The notes: generated from the letters alone by a model not told the origin. Positions 1-9,145 are shown, numbered from the stretch's first letter. The stretch is DNA of 64,000 nucleotides from an uncultured Collinsella sp. (GCA_900541205.1 UQIV01000011.1:5964-69963), one strand, 5' to 3'. Translations and numbers: made by a program.

Positions 1-2
1 CA

Positions 3-125
3 AGCCGCCATGGAAACTATCTTTCATATGTTGCAAGAGCTCAGAAGGCGTTTCCGAATGACCCCATTAGTGGTCATGTTTCCAAGATGTATAGGAAAAT
101 TAACAAGGCAACGGGTAGGGGCTGA
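3..125 (+). CDS. 3' end of an unrecognised gene (partial)
   Basis: Reading in frame from base 3 gives about 40 codons ending in TGA, with a basic, mixed composition that looks more protein-like than the other two frames. The start lies outside the window. No motif is recognisable, so this could also be chance. Confidence 0.3.
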   Translation, partial: SRHGNYLSYVARAQKAFPNDPISGHVSKMYRKINKATGRG

Positions 126-290
126 TACTGGTTTAGGCGCTGTAGGTAACAGTAAAGCTTGAGCATGGTCTAACCGCCAGCTTTCAATCGAGTTTATGCC
201 ATCATTGTTGTGGACGGGGCGGCCTCAGTTGCGGGTTGATCTATCGCAGCGAAAGAAATCTTTCGCCCTAAGTTGATGCTGGAGGGAATA

Positions 291-2072
291 ATGGAGACAT
301 GCCGGTCAAAAGAACCTGCTGATCAGCTTATCGGTCATATCGATTCCTATCTCAAGGATAAGGACAATCAATATGCAATTGCACTTGAGGGAGATTGGGG
401 GTCGGGAAAGACCCGATTCATTGAAGAGAAGCTCGCCAAGCATCTCGAAGAGGGCGAATACGACCTTGTCCGCGTTTCTATGTTCGGGATTGCTACTGCT
501 GAAGATTTATACGAACGCATTGTGATGGCGCTCGTACACCTTAGCGATAAAGACATGAGGTCGCAAGCTGCTGCCAAAACGATAGGGGGCGCCCTCAACG
601 GTATTTCGGGGGCTTTAATTAAAAGAACGGGATTATCCGTGAATCTCTCCGTCGGGATACAATCCGTTGCCTGCCTAATGCTCAGAAAGAAGCACTTTCT
701 TGTATTCGATGATGTGGAGAGGCGTTCTAAAGATAGCGACGATTTGGCGCTATTCGGAACGATGAACGATCTTGTCGAAAGACTTGGGTTGAAGGTCATG
801 CTGGTTTCAAATGCCTGGGGAGGCAGTGATGTGCAATCGATGCGAGAGTTCGATAGGGACGTACGCGAAAAACTAATTTGGAAAGTCTATCCATTCAGGC
901 CGTGCCCGTCGGCATTGGCCGAAGAAATTCTCATGGGAGATTGTCGCCCATCGGAAGACCTTGATATACATGGTGCCATACTTGCGGGGGTTGAGGCCAG
1001 CGGATGCGTAAATGCTCGGGCAATGATTCGTGCTCATGAGCTAATCGGAAGAATTTGCAGTCTTGAGGCGGTTCAAGATACAGGAATTGCACCCCAAAAT
1101 CGGTTTAACGCTCTACGGGACGCAGTCCATTTTGCTTTGTTGACCTCCATGGGGAGCGCGCCTTCCATGCCACAAAACGGAAGGCGAGAGAATTTGCTCA
1201 GTCCGGAGGCCCTGGAATACGATCGTAGCGTGTCTCTTTACGAGCAATACTCTGATTTCTCCGTGATAGGTAAAGCATTCGAACCTTCAGGCGAAGTAAC
1301 AAAGGATGATCTTGAGCAAGGGTTTAAAGCGTACATTGGAAAAAGGTATCCGAATAACATCGATACCCTCGATGTTAGAGAGATCGCTGCTGAGATGAGG
1401 CACGCGTACGCTCTTGATGACGAGAAGGTGGATGTCCTCGCGAAGCGGTATTTTGCTTTAGTTTCCGGGGCACATTATTCAGTCGATTGTTTGCACGACG
1501 TGCTCGAGGTTTATTACCTGTTATCTGATCTCGAATGGGAATGTCCTTTTTCGCAAAATGACTTTATCGAATATTGCAAGAAAGTGATCGATGCTGATCC
1601 AGAAAAAGCTTCTGAGTACCTTTCTGGACCAGTATTTTGTGCAGACGAGAGGCGGGAGAGACGGGCGCTCGCTGAAGATCTCAAGCGTTATGCTTGGGCA
1701 GAGTTGAATAAAAGAATGACGAGTCAGTTGATGATATCTGAAGGAGCGCAGGGACTGACGGGCAGGGAGCTTGCTCGTCGTCTCAACGATGCTGCGAAAC
1801 GCGATGTCAAAGTGTTGGTTAATGCTAGTCCGAGGGTCATTGTCAAGACATTTTGCAGAGAAGATGCGTCGAATCAAGAGGCGCTTCGTGAGTTCTTTGT
1901 GCATCTTCATAACGTTCGGAATCCGGACGGAGTGCCATCGGCGGCTTTAGTTGAATGGATACATCAGATAAAAAATGCACTGGAAGAAACGAACATTGAA
2001 ACGAAAACTGGAGCGATTAGAAGGCGCTGGTTCTTGAGAAATTTGGAGGAGCTTGAGAACCGATTTAGGTAA
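291..2072 (+). CDS. KAP-family P-loop NTPase
   Basis: This is a 593-residue ATPase. Residues 34-41 form a Walker A loop (GDWGSGKT), and a Walker B strand FLVFDDVER lies near residue 138. Both resemble the KAP group of STAND-like NTPases, often found in mobile and defence islands and commonly membrane-associated; I see no obvious membrane segment here. The ATG at 291 is chosen because GGAGG at 281-285 lies five bases upstream. A TTG at 273 and an ATG at 276 in the same frame lack such a site. The long helical C-terminal half has no motif I recognise. A 7-bp inverted repeat (249-255/260-266) precedes the gene. The target is unknown; a role in phage or plasmid defence is inferred only from family and context. 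Confidence 0.75.
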   Translation: METCRSKEPADQLIGHIDSYLKDKDNQYAIALEGDWGSGKTRFIEEKLAKHLEEGEYDLVRVSMFGIATAEDLYERIVMALVHLSDKDMRSQAAAKTIGGALNGISGALIKRTGLSVNLSVGIQSVACLMLRKKHFLVFDDVERRSKDSDDLALFGTMNDLVERLGLKVMLVSNAWGGSDVQSMREFDRDVREKLIWKVYPFRPCPSALAEEILMGDCRPSEDLDIHGAILAGVEASGCVNARAMIRAHELIGRICSLEAVQDTGIAPQNRFNALRDAVHFALLTSMGSAPSMPQNGRRENLLSPEALEYDRSVSLYEQYSDFSVIGKAFEPSGEVTKDDLEQGFKAYIGKRYPNNIDTLDVREIAAEMRHAYALDDEKVDVLAKRYFALVSGAHYSVDCLHDVLEVYYLLSDLEWECPFSQNDFIEYCKKVIDADPEKASEYLSGPVFCADERRERRALAEDLKRYAWAELNKRMTSQLMISEGAQGLTGRELARRLNDAAKRDVKVLVNASPRVIVKTFCREDASNQEALREFFVHLHNVRNPDGVPSAALVEWIHQIKNALEETNIETKTGAIRRRWFLRNLEELENRFR

Positions 2073-2362
2073 CCCGTACAGAAGTAGCACCGATACTCCG
2101 CTTGCCGTGCGCTTTAGCGCCAGCGGTCTTGGTTTGCGCTTGCACGGTGCCGGCTTGATTTCATTTGTTGCATAGATCGAAGTATGAGCCGGTCGCGCCT
2201 TCTTCGCTGTGACCATGGTCTTCTATCCGTCTCAGCTGCATGGTGAGTTCGATTGCTTTTTCGGAGTGGCAATGATACGTATGGTGTGAAACGGATGGTA
2301 CGCGGATAACGAGGGGCGAAAACAACGACAGCCCCACGCTAAAGGAAAGGAGCGGAGGAACT

Positions 2363-3208
2363 ATGCCAGAAAATAAAATACCAGGCCTCTTCACCGTCTA
2401 CTACATGAATCAGCAGAAGGTGTTCGAGACGAGGATGCTCCTGGACAACAAGCTCAAGACTACAAGCTCCAAGGAAAACCAGAACGGGACGACAAAGAGA
2501 GCATCATTGAACGCCGAAGCGGAGCTCAACCCTCCCTTCCTGACGAAACTCAGGGCTAAACTCGAAGGAAGCGTCAGGCACGAAAAACAAGAGAAGATCG
2601 TGGACACCCTCGAATACGTGAACACAAATAGCCGGATGCTCGCCGACATAATGGAGCACTGCAAAGCCCCCGAAAGCGGAACAACGCTTGCAGAAGGCGA
2701 CCTCGCATATATTGGCGATGTCTCGCTGAAGCTCATCAATGAGGATGAGATTCGAGGCATCATGGCGATCATGAGCGGGACCTTTGACGGAATCACCGTC
2801 CCCGATGCCGGAGACCTCGACATCGGCCACATGATGCAATCCTTCATAGGAGACGGCGCAGCCTTCAAGCTCAGAGGAAACCGCGCAAGAAGAAGAACGC
2901 CGCTGTACGCGAAGATTCCCCTCGACGGAGAAGAGATGTTCGAAAGCGGGTACACAATCGACGACCTGCTCATCGGAAAGGTCGGCATCGTCGGGATATG
3001 CAAAGGGAAAATCACCCCGGCCCAGATGAAGAGCCCCTTTGATTACTTCCAGCAGCCAGGCGACCCAAAACGCACGCCGCAGAACGACATTGTTATATGC
3101 GGAAAGAACCCGTCACCCACAGCCATGACCGTCGGCGGCAATCGGGCAGAACAGGGCTATTACATAGACATCCTTGCTGTCATTCAGGCAGTGTCCTTCG
3201 AGGCTTGA
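2363..3208 (+). CDS. DUF6414-like protein
   Basis: This 281-residue protein starts at an ATG with GGAGG at 2354-2358. Its layout is an N-terminal segment about the 'Tyr-Tyr-Met-Asn' region, a charged low-complexity stretch near residues 35-60, and then a pattern of alternating strands ('DLAYIGDVSLKLINEDEIRG'). This resembles what I know of DUF6414 proteins, which have no known biochemical role and occur in accessory islands. The C-terminus ends in a hydrophobic strand with acidic and aromatic residues. It is eleven bases upstream of the AAA+ ATPase and is probably co-transcribed with it. The family call is from memory of the pattern, so it is tentative; the two-gene unit itself is clear. Confidence 0.6.
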   Translation: MPENKIPGLFTVYYMNQQKVFETRMLLDNKLKTTSSKENQNGTTKRASLNAEAELNPPFLTKLRAKLEGSVRHEKQEKIVDTLEYVNTNSRMLADIMEHCKAPESGTTLAEGDLAYIGDVSLKLINEDEIRGIMAIMSGTFDGITVPDAGDLDIGHMMQSFIGDGAAFKLRGNRARRRTPLYAKIPLDGEEMFESGYTIDDLLIGKVGIVGICKGKITPAQMKSPFDYFQQPGDPKRTPQNDIVICGKNPSPTAMTVGGNRAEQGYYIDILAVIQAVSFEA

Positions 3209-3219
3209 TAGGCAATGCC

Positions 3220-4428
3220 ATGCGCAAACTCGTCACATACAACAAATCCCAGTATAAAGCCCTGATCGACCAGCTCGGAGTAGACGGCTTCAAGTTGATG
3301 TCACTTCTCGAACTACACGGAAGCGACCAAATCTCCGAGCTCCTTTCCGAGAAAAAGCTCGTCGTGGACGTTTCATCATTCATGGGCTTACTATCGGGTG
3401 ATCTCCAGCTGGCATCGAAATTCGAGCTCCTCGTCCACCAGCTACCCTTTGGCACCCTCTTCATCGGAGACGATAAAACCGTGAACGAAGGAGCATACCA
3501 ATTGAGAACCATGTTCGACGACATAATAGACTGCGACATCGAGGTCGATGAGGGCACCCAGAAGGACAAAAGAGGAAAGAGAACACTCGTATCCCTCGAC
3601 GAACTCGAATTCATGCAAGTCCTCACCACCCTCGAAAGCGAGCTCATAGGCCAGATCGAATTCAAACGCTCCTTCGAATCCCGATCGCGCAGCTTCAGGC
3701 TCTTCAATGCGCTCGGCGAGCAGCCAGTATTCTCGCTGCTCCTTCTTGGCCCTTCGGGTGTCGGGAAAACAGAAGTTGCCAAGATCCTCTGCGAGGCAAT
3801 CGCGCCATGCCAGCCCCTCCCTAAGGTCAATCTCGGGAACTACAGCAGTAAGGACTCTCTCAACTCCCTGATCGGCAGCCCGAGAGGATACATGGGAAGC
3901 GAAGAAGGCGAGCTGGGAAAGAAGATCGACTCATCCGATGCCGGAATTCTCCTGGTGGACGAGTTCGAGAAAGCTGAACCCGCCGTCTGGAACTTCTTCC
4001 TCGATCTCCTCGAGACAGGATCGTTCACGGACTCCCAAGGGATGGAGCATGATCTCCGCGGGTTTATCATCGTGTTCACGACAAACTGCCCCCTCGGGAA
4101 GATCGATGAAACTTTCCCGGCGGAACTCCTCTCCCGCTTCAGTTTGATGAGCCTCTTCTCCAAGCTAAGCATAAGCGACAAAAAGCTCTTTGTCGAAAGA
4201 TACGTCTCCATGTTTGCCAAGAAGTACAGGGAGACTGATCTCAAGGGTTTGCCGACATTGCCGGACGACATCGCCGACAAGGCAAAGGTGGAAATCGACA
4301 TTGAAGCGACCGAAAACATCCGGATCCTCAAGAACACAACAAGATCCTGGATCAGCGAATTCGTGGAGAAGGCCCGAAAGAGCAGTTCAATCGCGACGCA
4401 GCCCTCCATCATCAACACCCAAACATAA
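3220..4428 (+). CDS. Clp-type AAA+ ATPase
   Basis: This 402-residue protein has an AAA_2 (ClpA/ClpB second-domain) core. Walker A is GPSGVGKT at 177-184, followed by a pore-loop-like 'Gly-Tyr-Met-Gly' segment and Walker B LLVDE near 244-248. A sensor-like strand ending in Thr-Thr-Asn comes next. The about 170 residues before the core are unrecognised and replace the usual Clp N-domain, so this is a single-ring protein unlike chromosomal ClpB (about 860 residues). The ATG at 3220 is preferred over upstream in-frame codons because those overlap the preceding gene. It probably forms a unit with the DUF6414-like protein and could remodel or unfold a partner; the substrate is unknown. Confidence 0.75.
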   Translation: MRKLVTYNKSQYKALIDQLGVDGFKLMSLLELHGSDQISELLSEKKLVVDVSSFMGLLSGDLQLASKFELLVHQLPFGTLFIGDDKTVNEGAYQLRTMFDDIIDCDIEVDEGTQKDKRGKRTLVSLDELEFMQVLTTLESELIGQIEFKRSFESRSRSFRLFNALGEQPVFSLLLLGPSGVGKTEVAKILCEAIAPCQPLPKVNLGNYSSKDSLNSLIGSPRGYMGSEEGELGKKIDSSDAGILLVDEFEKAEPAVWNFFLDLLETGSFTDSQGMEHDLRGFIIVFTTNCPLGKIDETFPAELLSRFSLMSLFSKLSISDKKLFVERYVSMFAKKYRETDLKGLPTLPDDIADKAKVEIDIEATENIRILKNTTRSWISEFVEKARKSSSIATQPSIINTQT

Positions 4429-4746
4429 CGAATATATGTTCTTATTGCATCGCATCTACATTACGAAATTCAGATTGCTTGAGATGTCTTGACGCAAGTT
4501 CAGATTCACTTCGGAGTATCATGCTGTCAATTTGAAGGATGCTACCTGCGCTTTTGAAGAATCGAAACGGAGGTTGTAAGCCGATTCTTCCTTTCACCGG
4601 CTGGCAAAACGATTTACACCTAATTGTGGGAGTTGCCCACGCGATTTCTCTTTGCTCCTGCATCGATCTCGCTAAACTAATAAGTGCTGCCACCAGGGCA
4701 TTTTCTGGTGCATATTCTATTGGCTCCCGCGAAGATCGGAGCGGGT
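4429..4746. other. Intergenic region with one inverted repeat
   Basis: No gene is supported in these 318 bases. A perfect 9-bp inverted repeat (GAAGAATCG at 4556-4564, CGATTCTTC at 4582-4590) has no T-run after it, so it is not a convincing terminator. Confidence 0.4.
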
Positions 4747-5841
4747 ATGTTTGCTGCCGAGTCCCACACCAGCCGTCATCACATTGCGATCGCTGCCATG
4801 GCCTGCCTATGCTTTTTGCTGGGCGGGCCTTCTTATGCCGCGGGCGCTGAGAGCCTCATCATCGCGGGCGCGACGTACTACGAGCCGGGCGTGTCGGGCC
4901 CCGGCTGGGCTTGGACCGATGCCGACCACCTTGAGCTTAACGGCTACGCGGGCGAGGCCATCGGCGCCGACGGCGACCTGGTGCTGACGCTTGCCGGGCA
5001 AAACTCCGTGACGGAGTCACATGCGCCCGATGCGGACATCACGCTATGCGGCATGGAGGTGTGGGGCAACCTGACGCTTCGCGGTACCGGGACCCTGACG
5101 GCGACGGGCTCGCAGTGCGGGATCCACGTTTCGCAGGCGCTCGTGGTGGACGGCTGCACCGTCGATGCCCGGGCGGACGGGGCCGATATTACGGACGAGG
5201 CGGTTGCCGGCGTGATCGCCGGCAACATGGCCGTGCGCGGCGGCGGACGCGTCGTTGCCGCGGGCGCCGGGTCCGGAGCGGGCGTGCGCGCCTACGGCGT
5301 ATATCTGCAGGATGCTGGCCTTGGCGCTGGTCCGGCCGGCTGTCGGCTTTCCGTCGACGCCTCGTGGCTCGATGCGACCGGCGCCGACGGTGGCGTTGTG
5401 TGCACGGGCGGGTCGCTTGTGTCCGCACGGTTTGTGACGCCTGCCGGTGGGGTCTTTGGTGCTGGTGGCGTGGTTGATGCTGCAGGGGTAGTGGCGCCGC
5501 GCGTGGTGATTGAGCCAGATGTCACCACGCCCTCGGCGGGGGAGACCAAGGGGGTCGATGCGCCTGGCGATAGCGCGGACAAGTCTCCCGCCGATGCTAA
5601 CCCCGCTGCCGGAAAGCCCACCACAGGACCCACGGCAAATCCCACGATGAAACCCGCGGCCGCGACAACCAAGACAACAACGACAATAACCAAGACCACG
5701 GTCGCCAAAGTCTCCAAGACCAATGCTGCCACCGCGACAACTGCGGCACTCCCCAAGACCGGCGACAGCAACTGGATCACCGCTTCCGTGACGCTTTTCC
5801 TGCTTGGTACAGTGCTTCTAGCTGCCGCATGTCGCTGCTGA
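4747..5841 (+). CDS. Sortase-anchored surface protein (LPKTG)
   Basis: This secreted protein of 364 residues has a signal peptide with a hydrophobic core at about residues 12-30. A glycine-, alanine- and aspartate-rich domain with repeating beta-strand character (right-handed helix-like, as in carbohydrate-binding or adhesin repeats) follows. A Pro/Thr/Lys-rich wall-spanning stretch starts near 290, and LPKTG is at 335-339, with a membrane helix and a short tail behind it. Sortase would join the threonine to the wall. The ATG at 4747 is chosen because GGAG lies at 4738-4741 and it places the signal peptide correctly; an in-frame GTG at 4684 would add an implausible leader. The tail ends Ala-Cys-Arg-Cys rather than in a strongly basic run. 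The ligand is unknown. Confidence 0.8.
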   Translation: MFAAESHTSRHHIAIAAMACLCFLLGGPSYAAGAESLIIAGATYYEPGVSGPGWAWTDADHLELNGYAGEAIGADGDLVLTLAGQNSVTESHAPDADITLCGMEVWGNLTLRGTGTLTATGSQCGIHVSQALVVDGCTVDARADGADITDEAVAGVIAGNMAVRGGGRVVAAGAGSGAGVRAYGVYLQDAGLGAGPAGCRLSVDASWLDATGADGGVVCTGGSLVSARFVTPAGGVFGAGGVVDAAGVVAPRVVIEPDVTTPSAGETKGVDAPGDSADKSPADANPAAGKPTTGPTANPTMKPAAATTKTTTTITKTTVAKVSKTNAATATTAALPKTGDSNWITASVTLFLLGTVLLAAACRC

Positions 5842-5935
5842 AGCACCCATTTCGATAAGCAATGTAGAGGACCATATTCGTAACGACGCATTAGTAGAAT
5901 AGTTTATAACGACAATTGCTCAGGATTTATCTAAC

Positions 5936-6754
5936 ATGAACCACGAATCGGATCATACAGTTGACGCTGCCAAGAAAGAATTAAACGCCGACCTTCTTGA
6001 GCTGTTCGAGCGTTGCAGCTATCTGTACAACGAGGCATTTTATGCCAACACGGAACTAGCAATCCTTCGCGAACTGTCTAAAGCATCTTCTGGCTATGAG
6101 AATGAAGTAATTTGCGCTGGCTGCTTCTTCAGCTTTACACAACTTGCATTAACCGAATCCTGTTTCATGAATTGCGCGCGGTTATTTGATGCCAAAAGCG
6201 ACATCAGTATTGGGAACTTGATAGAAGAAGTCTCGTCTCATTCTGCTGAAATCGACGCACTTGCAATCTCTATATTCAGTGATCGACCAAACTTTGACAG
6301 GCTTAATCCAATCGTTCACCCATTGGCAGAGGACGAGGAGCGTTTTTACCCCAAAGAAGTTGAGTCTCAACGCTCATATGAAAAACTGTTCGGAGATCAT
6401 TACGAAATGGTTACCGTGTGTATAACCACTCATGACCTTTCCAATTTGTGGAAAAAACGACTCAACGGTCTCAGTAAACTAACTGACATGCTTCGCGATC
6501 AGCGAAATAAAGTATTCGCCCATAGCGACATAGAAGCACTGAATTATGATGAGCTTGTTAGGCGACTTCCTTTAACTTTCAGCGAAATTCAAAAACTAAT
6601 CGACTTCGCACTCGATCTAACAATCGAATTATTCGCCAAAATTACTGGTATTGAAAAAGATCGATTGCCCAAGAACTACAACGATATACAAGGCCTCCTA
6701 AAATATGCGGAGGTTGGCATGGAGGCTGTTGAGCAGCATTTGGGTAATCTATAG
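5936..6754 (+). CDS. AbiU2-like HEPN-domain protein
   Basis: This is a 272-residue, mostly helical protein. Near its C-terminus it has Arg190-Asn-Lys-Val-Phe-Ala-His196, which fits the R-X4-6-H catalytic motif of HEPN ribonucleases and closely resembles the AbiU2 abortive-infection group. HEPN proteins of this kind often cleave RNA when triggered. It has its own leader and stands alone, although a nucleotidyltransferase (the usual HEPN partner in MNT/HEPN modules) lies 550 bases downstream with another small gene between. The AT-rich codon use differs from the surface-protein gene before it, suggesting acquisition. A stem-loop follows the stop codon directly. Confidence 0.65.
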   Translation: MNHESDHTVDAAKKELNADLLELFERCSYLYNEAFYANTELAILRELSKASSGYENEVICAGCFFSFTQLALTESCFMNCARLFDAKSDISIGNLIEEVSSHSAEIDALAISIFSDRPNFDRLNPIVHPLAEDEERFYPKEVESQRSYEKLFGDHYEMVTVCITTHDLSNLWKKRLNGLSKLTDMLRDQRNKVFAHSDIEALNYDELVRRLPLTFSEIQKLIDFALDLTIELFAKITGIEKDRLPKNYNDIQGLLKYAEVGMEAVEQHLGNL

Positions 6755-6798
6755 GATTCAAGCGCCTGCAAGTAGTTAAGCATGCGAGCGCTTGAATC
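6755..6798 (+). terminator. Stem-loop after the HEPN gene
   Basis: A perfect 11-bp inverted repeat (6755-6765 with 6788-6798) starts on the base after the HEPN stop codon. The loop is long (22 nt) and no T-run follows, so it may be an RNA-protecting stem rather than an intrinsic terminator. Confidence 0.4.
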
Positions 6799-6997
6799 TG
6801 AATACGATCCTTGACATAAAGTCCGACCATCGCACAATGACGGTTTTCCATGCCAAAAAGACACTGAAGTGTGAGGTGGTTCAAATCTCAGTAATACAAA
6901 TAATCAGCAGTTCAGGTCTTATGGGAATAATTCAATTCGCATCACGTTGCATCTAAGCGGCTGTTTATACTTGGATATAAACACTAAGGAGGCAGCA

Positions 6998-7300
6998 ATG
7001 CTTTGGAGCTATGTTCAGCTAGATGACGGCACTCAGTTTGCCTACTCAGAAACACGAGACGACGGAACCGTTCGCGTAGCCGTCGAACGAACTGTTGACT
7101 TTGGCTTTGACCATGCGGAATGCTTCTTGCCAGCGGTCAAATGGTTCAACGTCGAAGGATTTACTGCTGATGACCTCAATTTCTTGACAGAATTTGTTAG
7201 ATCAAACGCTCCGTTTATCTTTGAGCTTGCAGAACGGCAAAAGGCCGGACCGGCGGCATCGGCGCTGGCCCCTGACGCTCTACTGTTGAACGGTAATTAA
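6998..7300 (+). CDS. Small conserved-looking protein beside a nucleotidyltransferase
   Basis: This 100-residue acidic protein is not one I recognise. It starts at the ATG at 6998, which has an excellent AAGGAGG at 6986-6992; the upstream in-frame codon at 6947 lacks one. The protein shows strands in the first 40 residues ('LDDGTQFAYSE', 'VRVAVERTVDFG') and a helical C-terminal half. It ends three bases before the nucleotidyltransferase start and is surely co-transcribed with it, so it may be part of a toxin-antitoxin-like unit. That function is inferred from context only. Confidence 0.6.
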   Translation: MLWSYVQLDDGTQFAYSETRDDGTVRVAVERTVDFGFDHAECFLPAVKWFNVEGFTADDLNFLTEFVRSNAPFIFELAERQKAGPAASALAPDALLLNGN

Positions 7301-7303
7301 CTC

Positions 7304-7603
7304 ATGATTTCGCCTACCGACATATCCACTGCCGTCACCCGCGTGCTGGCTCAATACGACGTCAGCGTAGCCTATTTATTTGGTTCGTTTGCCCGAGGCG
7401 AGCAAACGCCCGATAGCGATATTGACTTGCGCCTAGTTTGCGGCAACACCATGACGTTCGGCACGCTTTACGAACTCTCCCATGAGCTCGAGAGGGAACT
7501 TGGGCGAAAGGTTGAAATCGTCACCAACCCACCAGAGCACATGCGCCCAGCATTCCGCAAAAGCATCAAGCAGGAAGAGATACGCCTTTATGTCTCAACA
7601 TAA
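7304..7603 (+). CDS. MNT-type minimal nucleotidyltransferase
   Basis: This 99-residue protein is almost entirely a minimal nucleotidyltransferase fold. The signature is G27-S28-F-A-R-G followed by S38-D39-I-D41, where D39 and D41 would bind the metal. Proteins of this size act as antitoxins that AMPylate or otherwise modify a HEPN toxin, or modify other partners. Here the immediate neighbours are a 100-residue unknown and a RelB-like peptide, with an AbiU2-like HEPN protein one gene further up. All catalytic residues are present. The next gene starts inside its last codons (14-nt overlap), implying coupled translation. Confidence 0.8.
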   Translation: MISPTDISTAVTRVLAQYDVSVAYLFGSFARGEQTPDSDIDLRLVCGNTMTFGTLYELSHELERELGRKVEIVTNPPEHMRPAFRKSIKQEEIRLYVST

Positions 7604-7778
7604 ACGAAACGATGAGCTTACGGATACAACCCTACAGCCCTGTCCTCCCAAAGAACCTAACGCCGAAAGCCTAGAGGCCATCCGCGAAGGGGATGCGTTC
7701 TTTGCCAGTGGAGAACTAGGTCGTTTCGACAACTCCGCCGACCTTATCAATGCAGCTCTAAATGCCCCTGAAATGTGA
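7590..7778 (+). CDS. Small RelB/antitoxin-like peptide
   Basis: This 62-residue acidic protein overlaps the nucleotidyltransferase gene by 14 nt. A purine-rich GGAAGAG lies about ten bases before its ATG at 7590. Its C-terminus ('RFDNSADLINAALN') resembles the toxin-binding tail of RelB/DinJ antitoxins, but the usual N-terminal ribbon-helix-helix is not evident and no RelE-type toxin follows. It may instead be the third member of the nucleotidyltransferase unit. A strong terminator comes 47 bases after the stop. Confidence 0.5.
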   Translation: MSQHKRNDELTDTTLQPCPPKEPNAESLEAIREGDAFFASGELGRFDNSADLINAALNAPEM

Positions 7779-7824
7779 GAAAACTCAATCACCAAAGAGA
7801 CGGCCGTCTTGGAGGTGCCAGATC

Positions 7825-7850
7825 GGCGAGGTACGTACCTCGCCATTTTT
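7825..7850 (+). terminator. Rho-independent terminator
   Basis: A perfect 20-nt palindrome with 10-bp arms (7825-7834/7835-7844) is followed by a five-base T run at 7846-7850. It ends the nucleotidyltransferase unit. Confidence 0.8.
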
Positions 7851-8356
7851 GTCCTTCGACGGATAGCGGTACTATCCAGCCTTCTGGCATAGCCCGAGAG
7901 CCGACGAGCGCGACCGTGTGACTTCTGGGTTTGCCTTGCAGCTCTTCCCATTCATTTGTATGCTTGACTTTGATTTTGGTCGTAAGGCGCGACCAACGGA
8001 ATCAAAAGAAAGCCCGCCGAGAAGACCTTGGTCGCAGAGCACGACCAACGCAATCAAAACAATGCTCGCGGAGAAGGCGCTTTCAATCGCATTGATTGGA
8101 GGCGCCTCTAATACCAAGAGATATCTACTCTGCCGGAGAGCCAGGAGCAAAGGTGGCGGTCGAACGCGCCTGATAACGGGTATCGCTCTAACGAAACCAG
8201 TACTACGCTTGGATCCAGGACCTCGTATCCGGAAGCCGCACGACCAGTGGACTCGCCGAAGAGTTGCGCCGCGGTTGCATTGTGGGCGCGGGCGACCCGT
8301 CACCCGTATAGAATCAAACCATCCGCACGCCAGTTATTGAATGGATTGGACACCAC
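7851..8356. other. Intergenic region with a decayed reading frame
   Basis: No intact gene is supported. Two 49-nt imperfect direct repeats lie at 7976-8024 and 8028-8076. From about 8196 to 8310 one plus-strand frame reads as a plausible protein end ('SGLAEELRRGCIVGAGDP'), preceded at once by a stop codon, so a gene remnant is possible. Confidence 0.35.
7976..8076. repeat. Tandem imperfect 49-nt direct repeat (two copies)
   Basis: Copies at 7976-8024 and 8028-8076 match at 40 of 49 positions with a 52-nt period. Each copy holds an internal inverted pair, TTGGTCG and CGACCAA, so each could form a small hairpin. Confidence 0.7.
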
Positions 8357-9145
8357 ATGGAAATCCCCGGCACCCTGTGCAGCAATGTGTACGACTTCGC
8401 GTTTTGCCCCGAGCCCTGCTACGACCGCTTGGCCGACCTCGCCGACCCCGAGGACTGGGGTCCCGGCAACCGCATCCTCAAAAACTACCTGTCGTTTTCG
8501 TTTAGCCGCGCAGTATTTTTGACCGAGCGCGACGTGGACCAGACCGCGCCGTCCAACCTGCCGCTGGTGTTCGACGACGACCGATGTCTGTTTAACACCG
8601 GCCTGTACACGCGCCGCTACGAGACCATCTATGGCCTGTTTGAACCCAACACCAAGCCCGACGCGCGCCAGCGCTGGTTTTTGAAGGGCTTCTTTAAGGA
8701 GAGCGACCCCATGCTGGTCTCATTTGAGTACCTGCCGTGCCGCGTACGCTTTGCCGAGGACCCCTCCGAGCTGGTCTTTGACTACCGTCTGCCCATCCGT
8801 TCCAACATCGATCACATTCTTGGCGACGAGGAGAACCTGACGCGTATTCCCGCCAGCCTGATGGGGGAGGACAACTCGCTGCTGCTGCGCCGTGCCTTTG
8901 AGGGCGCCGTCGTCGAAGCCGCCCGACGCGCCGCCGCTAATTACACGCTCGCCGTGCCGCAGTTCTACGGCGGCCGGATCCAGCTGCTGCTGCCGCTGTG
9001 CCTAACCGGCGACAAGCCTGAGCTGGCGCTGACCATCCAGCGCGAGGACGGTTTCTACGCCGCGCGCACCTGCCTCACGCTCGACATGGCCTACAACAAC
9101 GCGCGACTTATCTGCCGCCCCGAGACTTCGTGGATTAAGCGATAA
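8357..9145 (+). CDS. DUF3825 domain protein
   Basis: This 262-residue protein matches DUF3825 along its whole length, as I remember the family. Tell-tale segments include 'PLVFDDDRCLFNTGLYTR', 'IYGLFEPN', 'RWFLKGFF' and 'HILGDEENL' with the motif order kept. The family is widespread in bacteria, sometimes fused to RNA-binding or OST-HTH/LOTUS-type domains, and has no assigned reaction. There is no signal peptide or membrane helix, so it should be cytosolic. It stands alone, with tRNA-Val about 140 bases downstream. GC-rich codon use matches the chromosomal core. Confidence 0.8.
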   Translation: MEIPGTLCSNVYDFAFCPEPCYDRLADLADPEDWGPGNRILKNYLSFSFSRAVFLTERDVDQTAPSNLPLVFDDDRCLFNTGLYTRRYETIYGLFEPNTKPDARQRWFLKGFFKESDPMLVSFEYLPCRVRFAEDPSELVFDYRLPIRSNIDHILGDEENLTRIPASLMGEDNSLLLRRAFEGAVVEAARRAAANYTLAVPQFYGGRIQLLLPLCLTGDKPELALTIQREDGFYAARTCLTLDMAYNNARLICRPETSWIKR

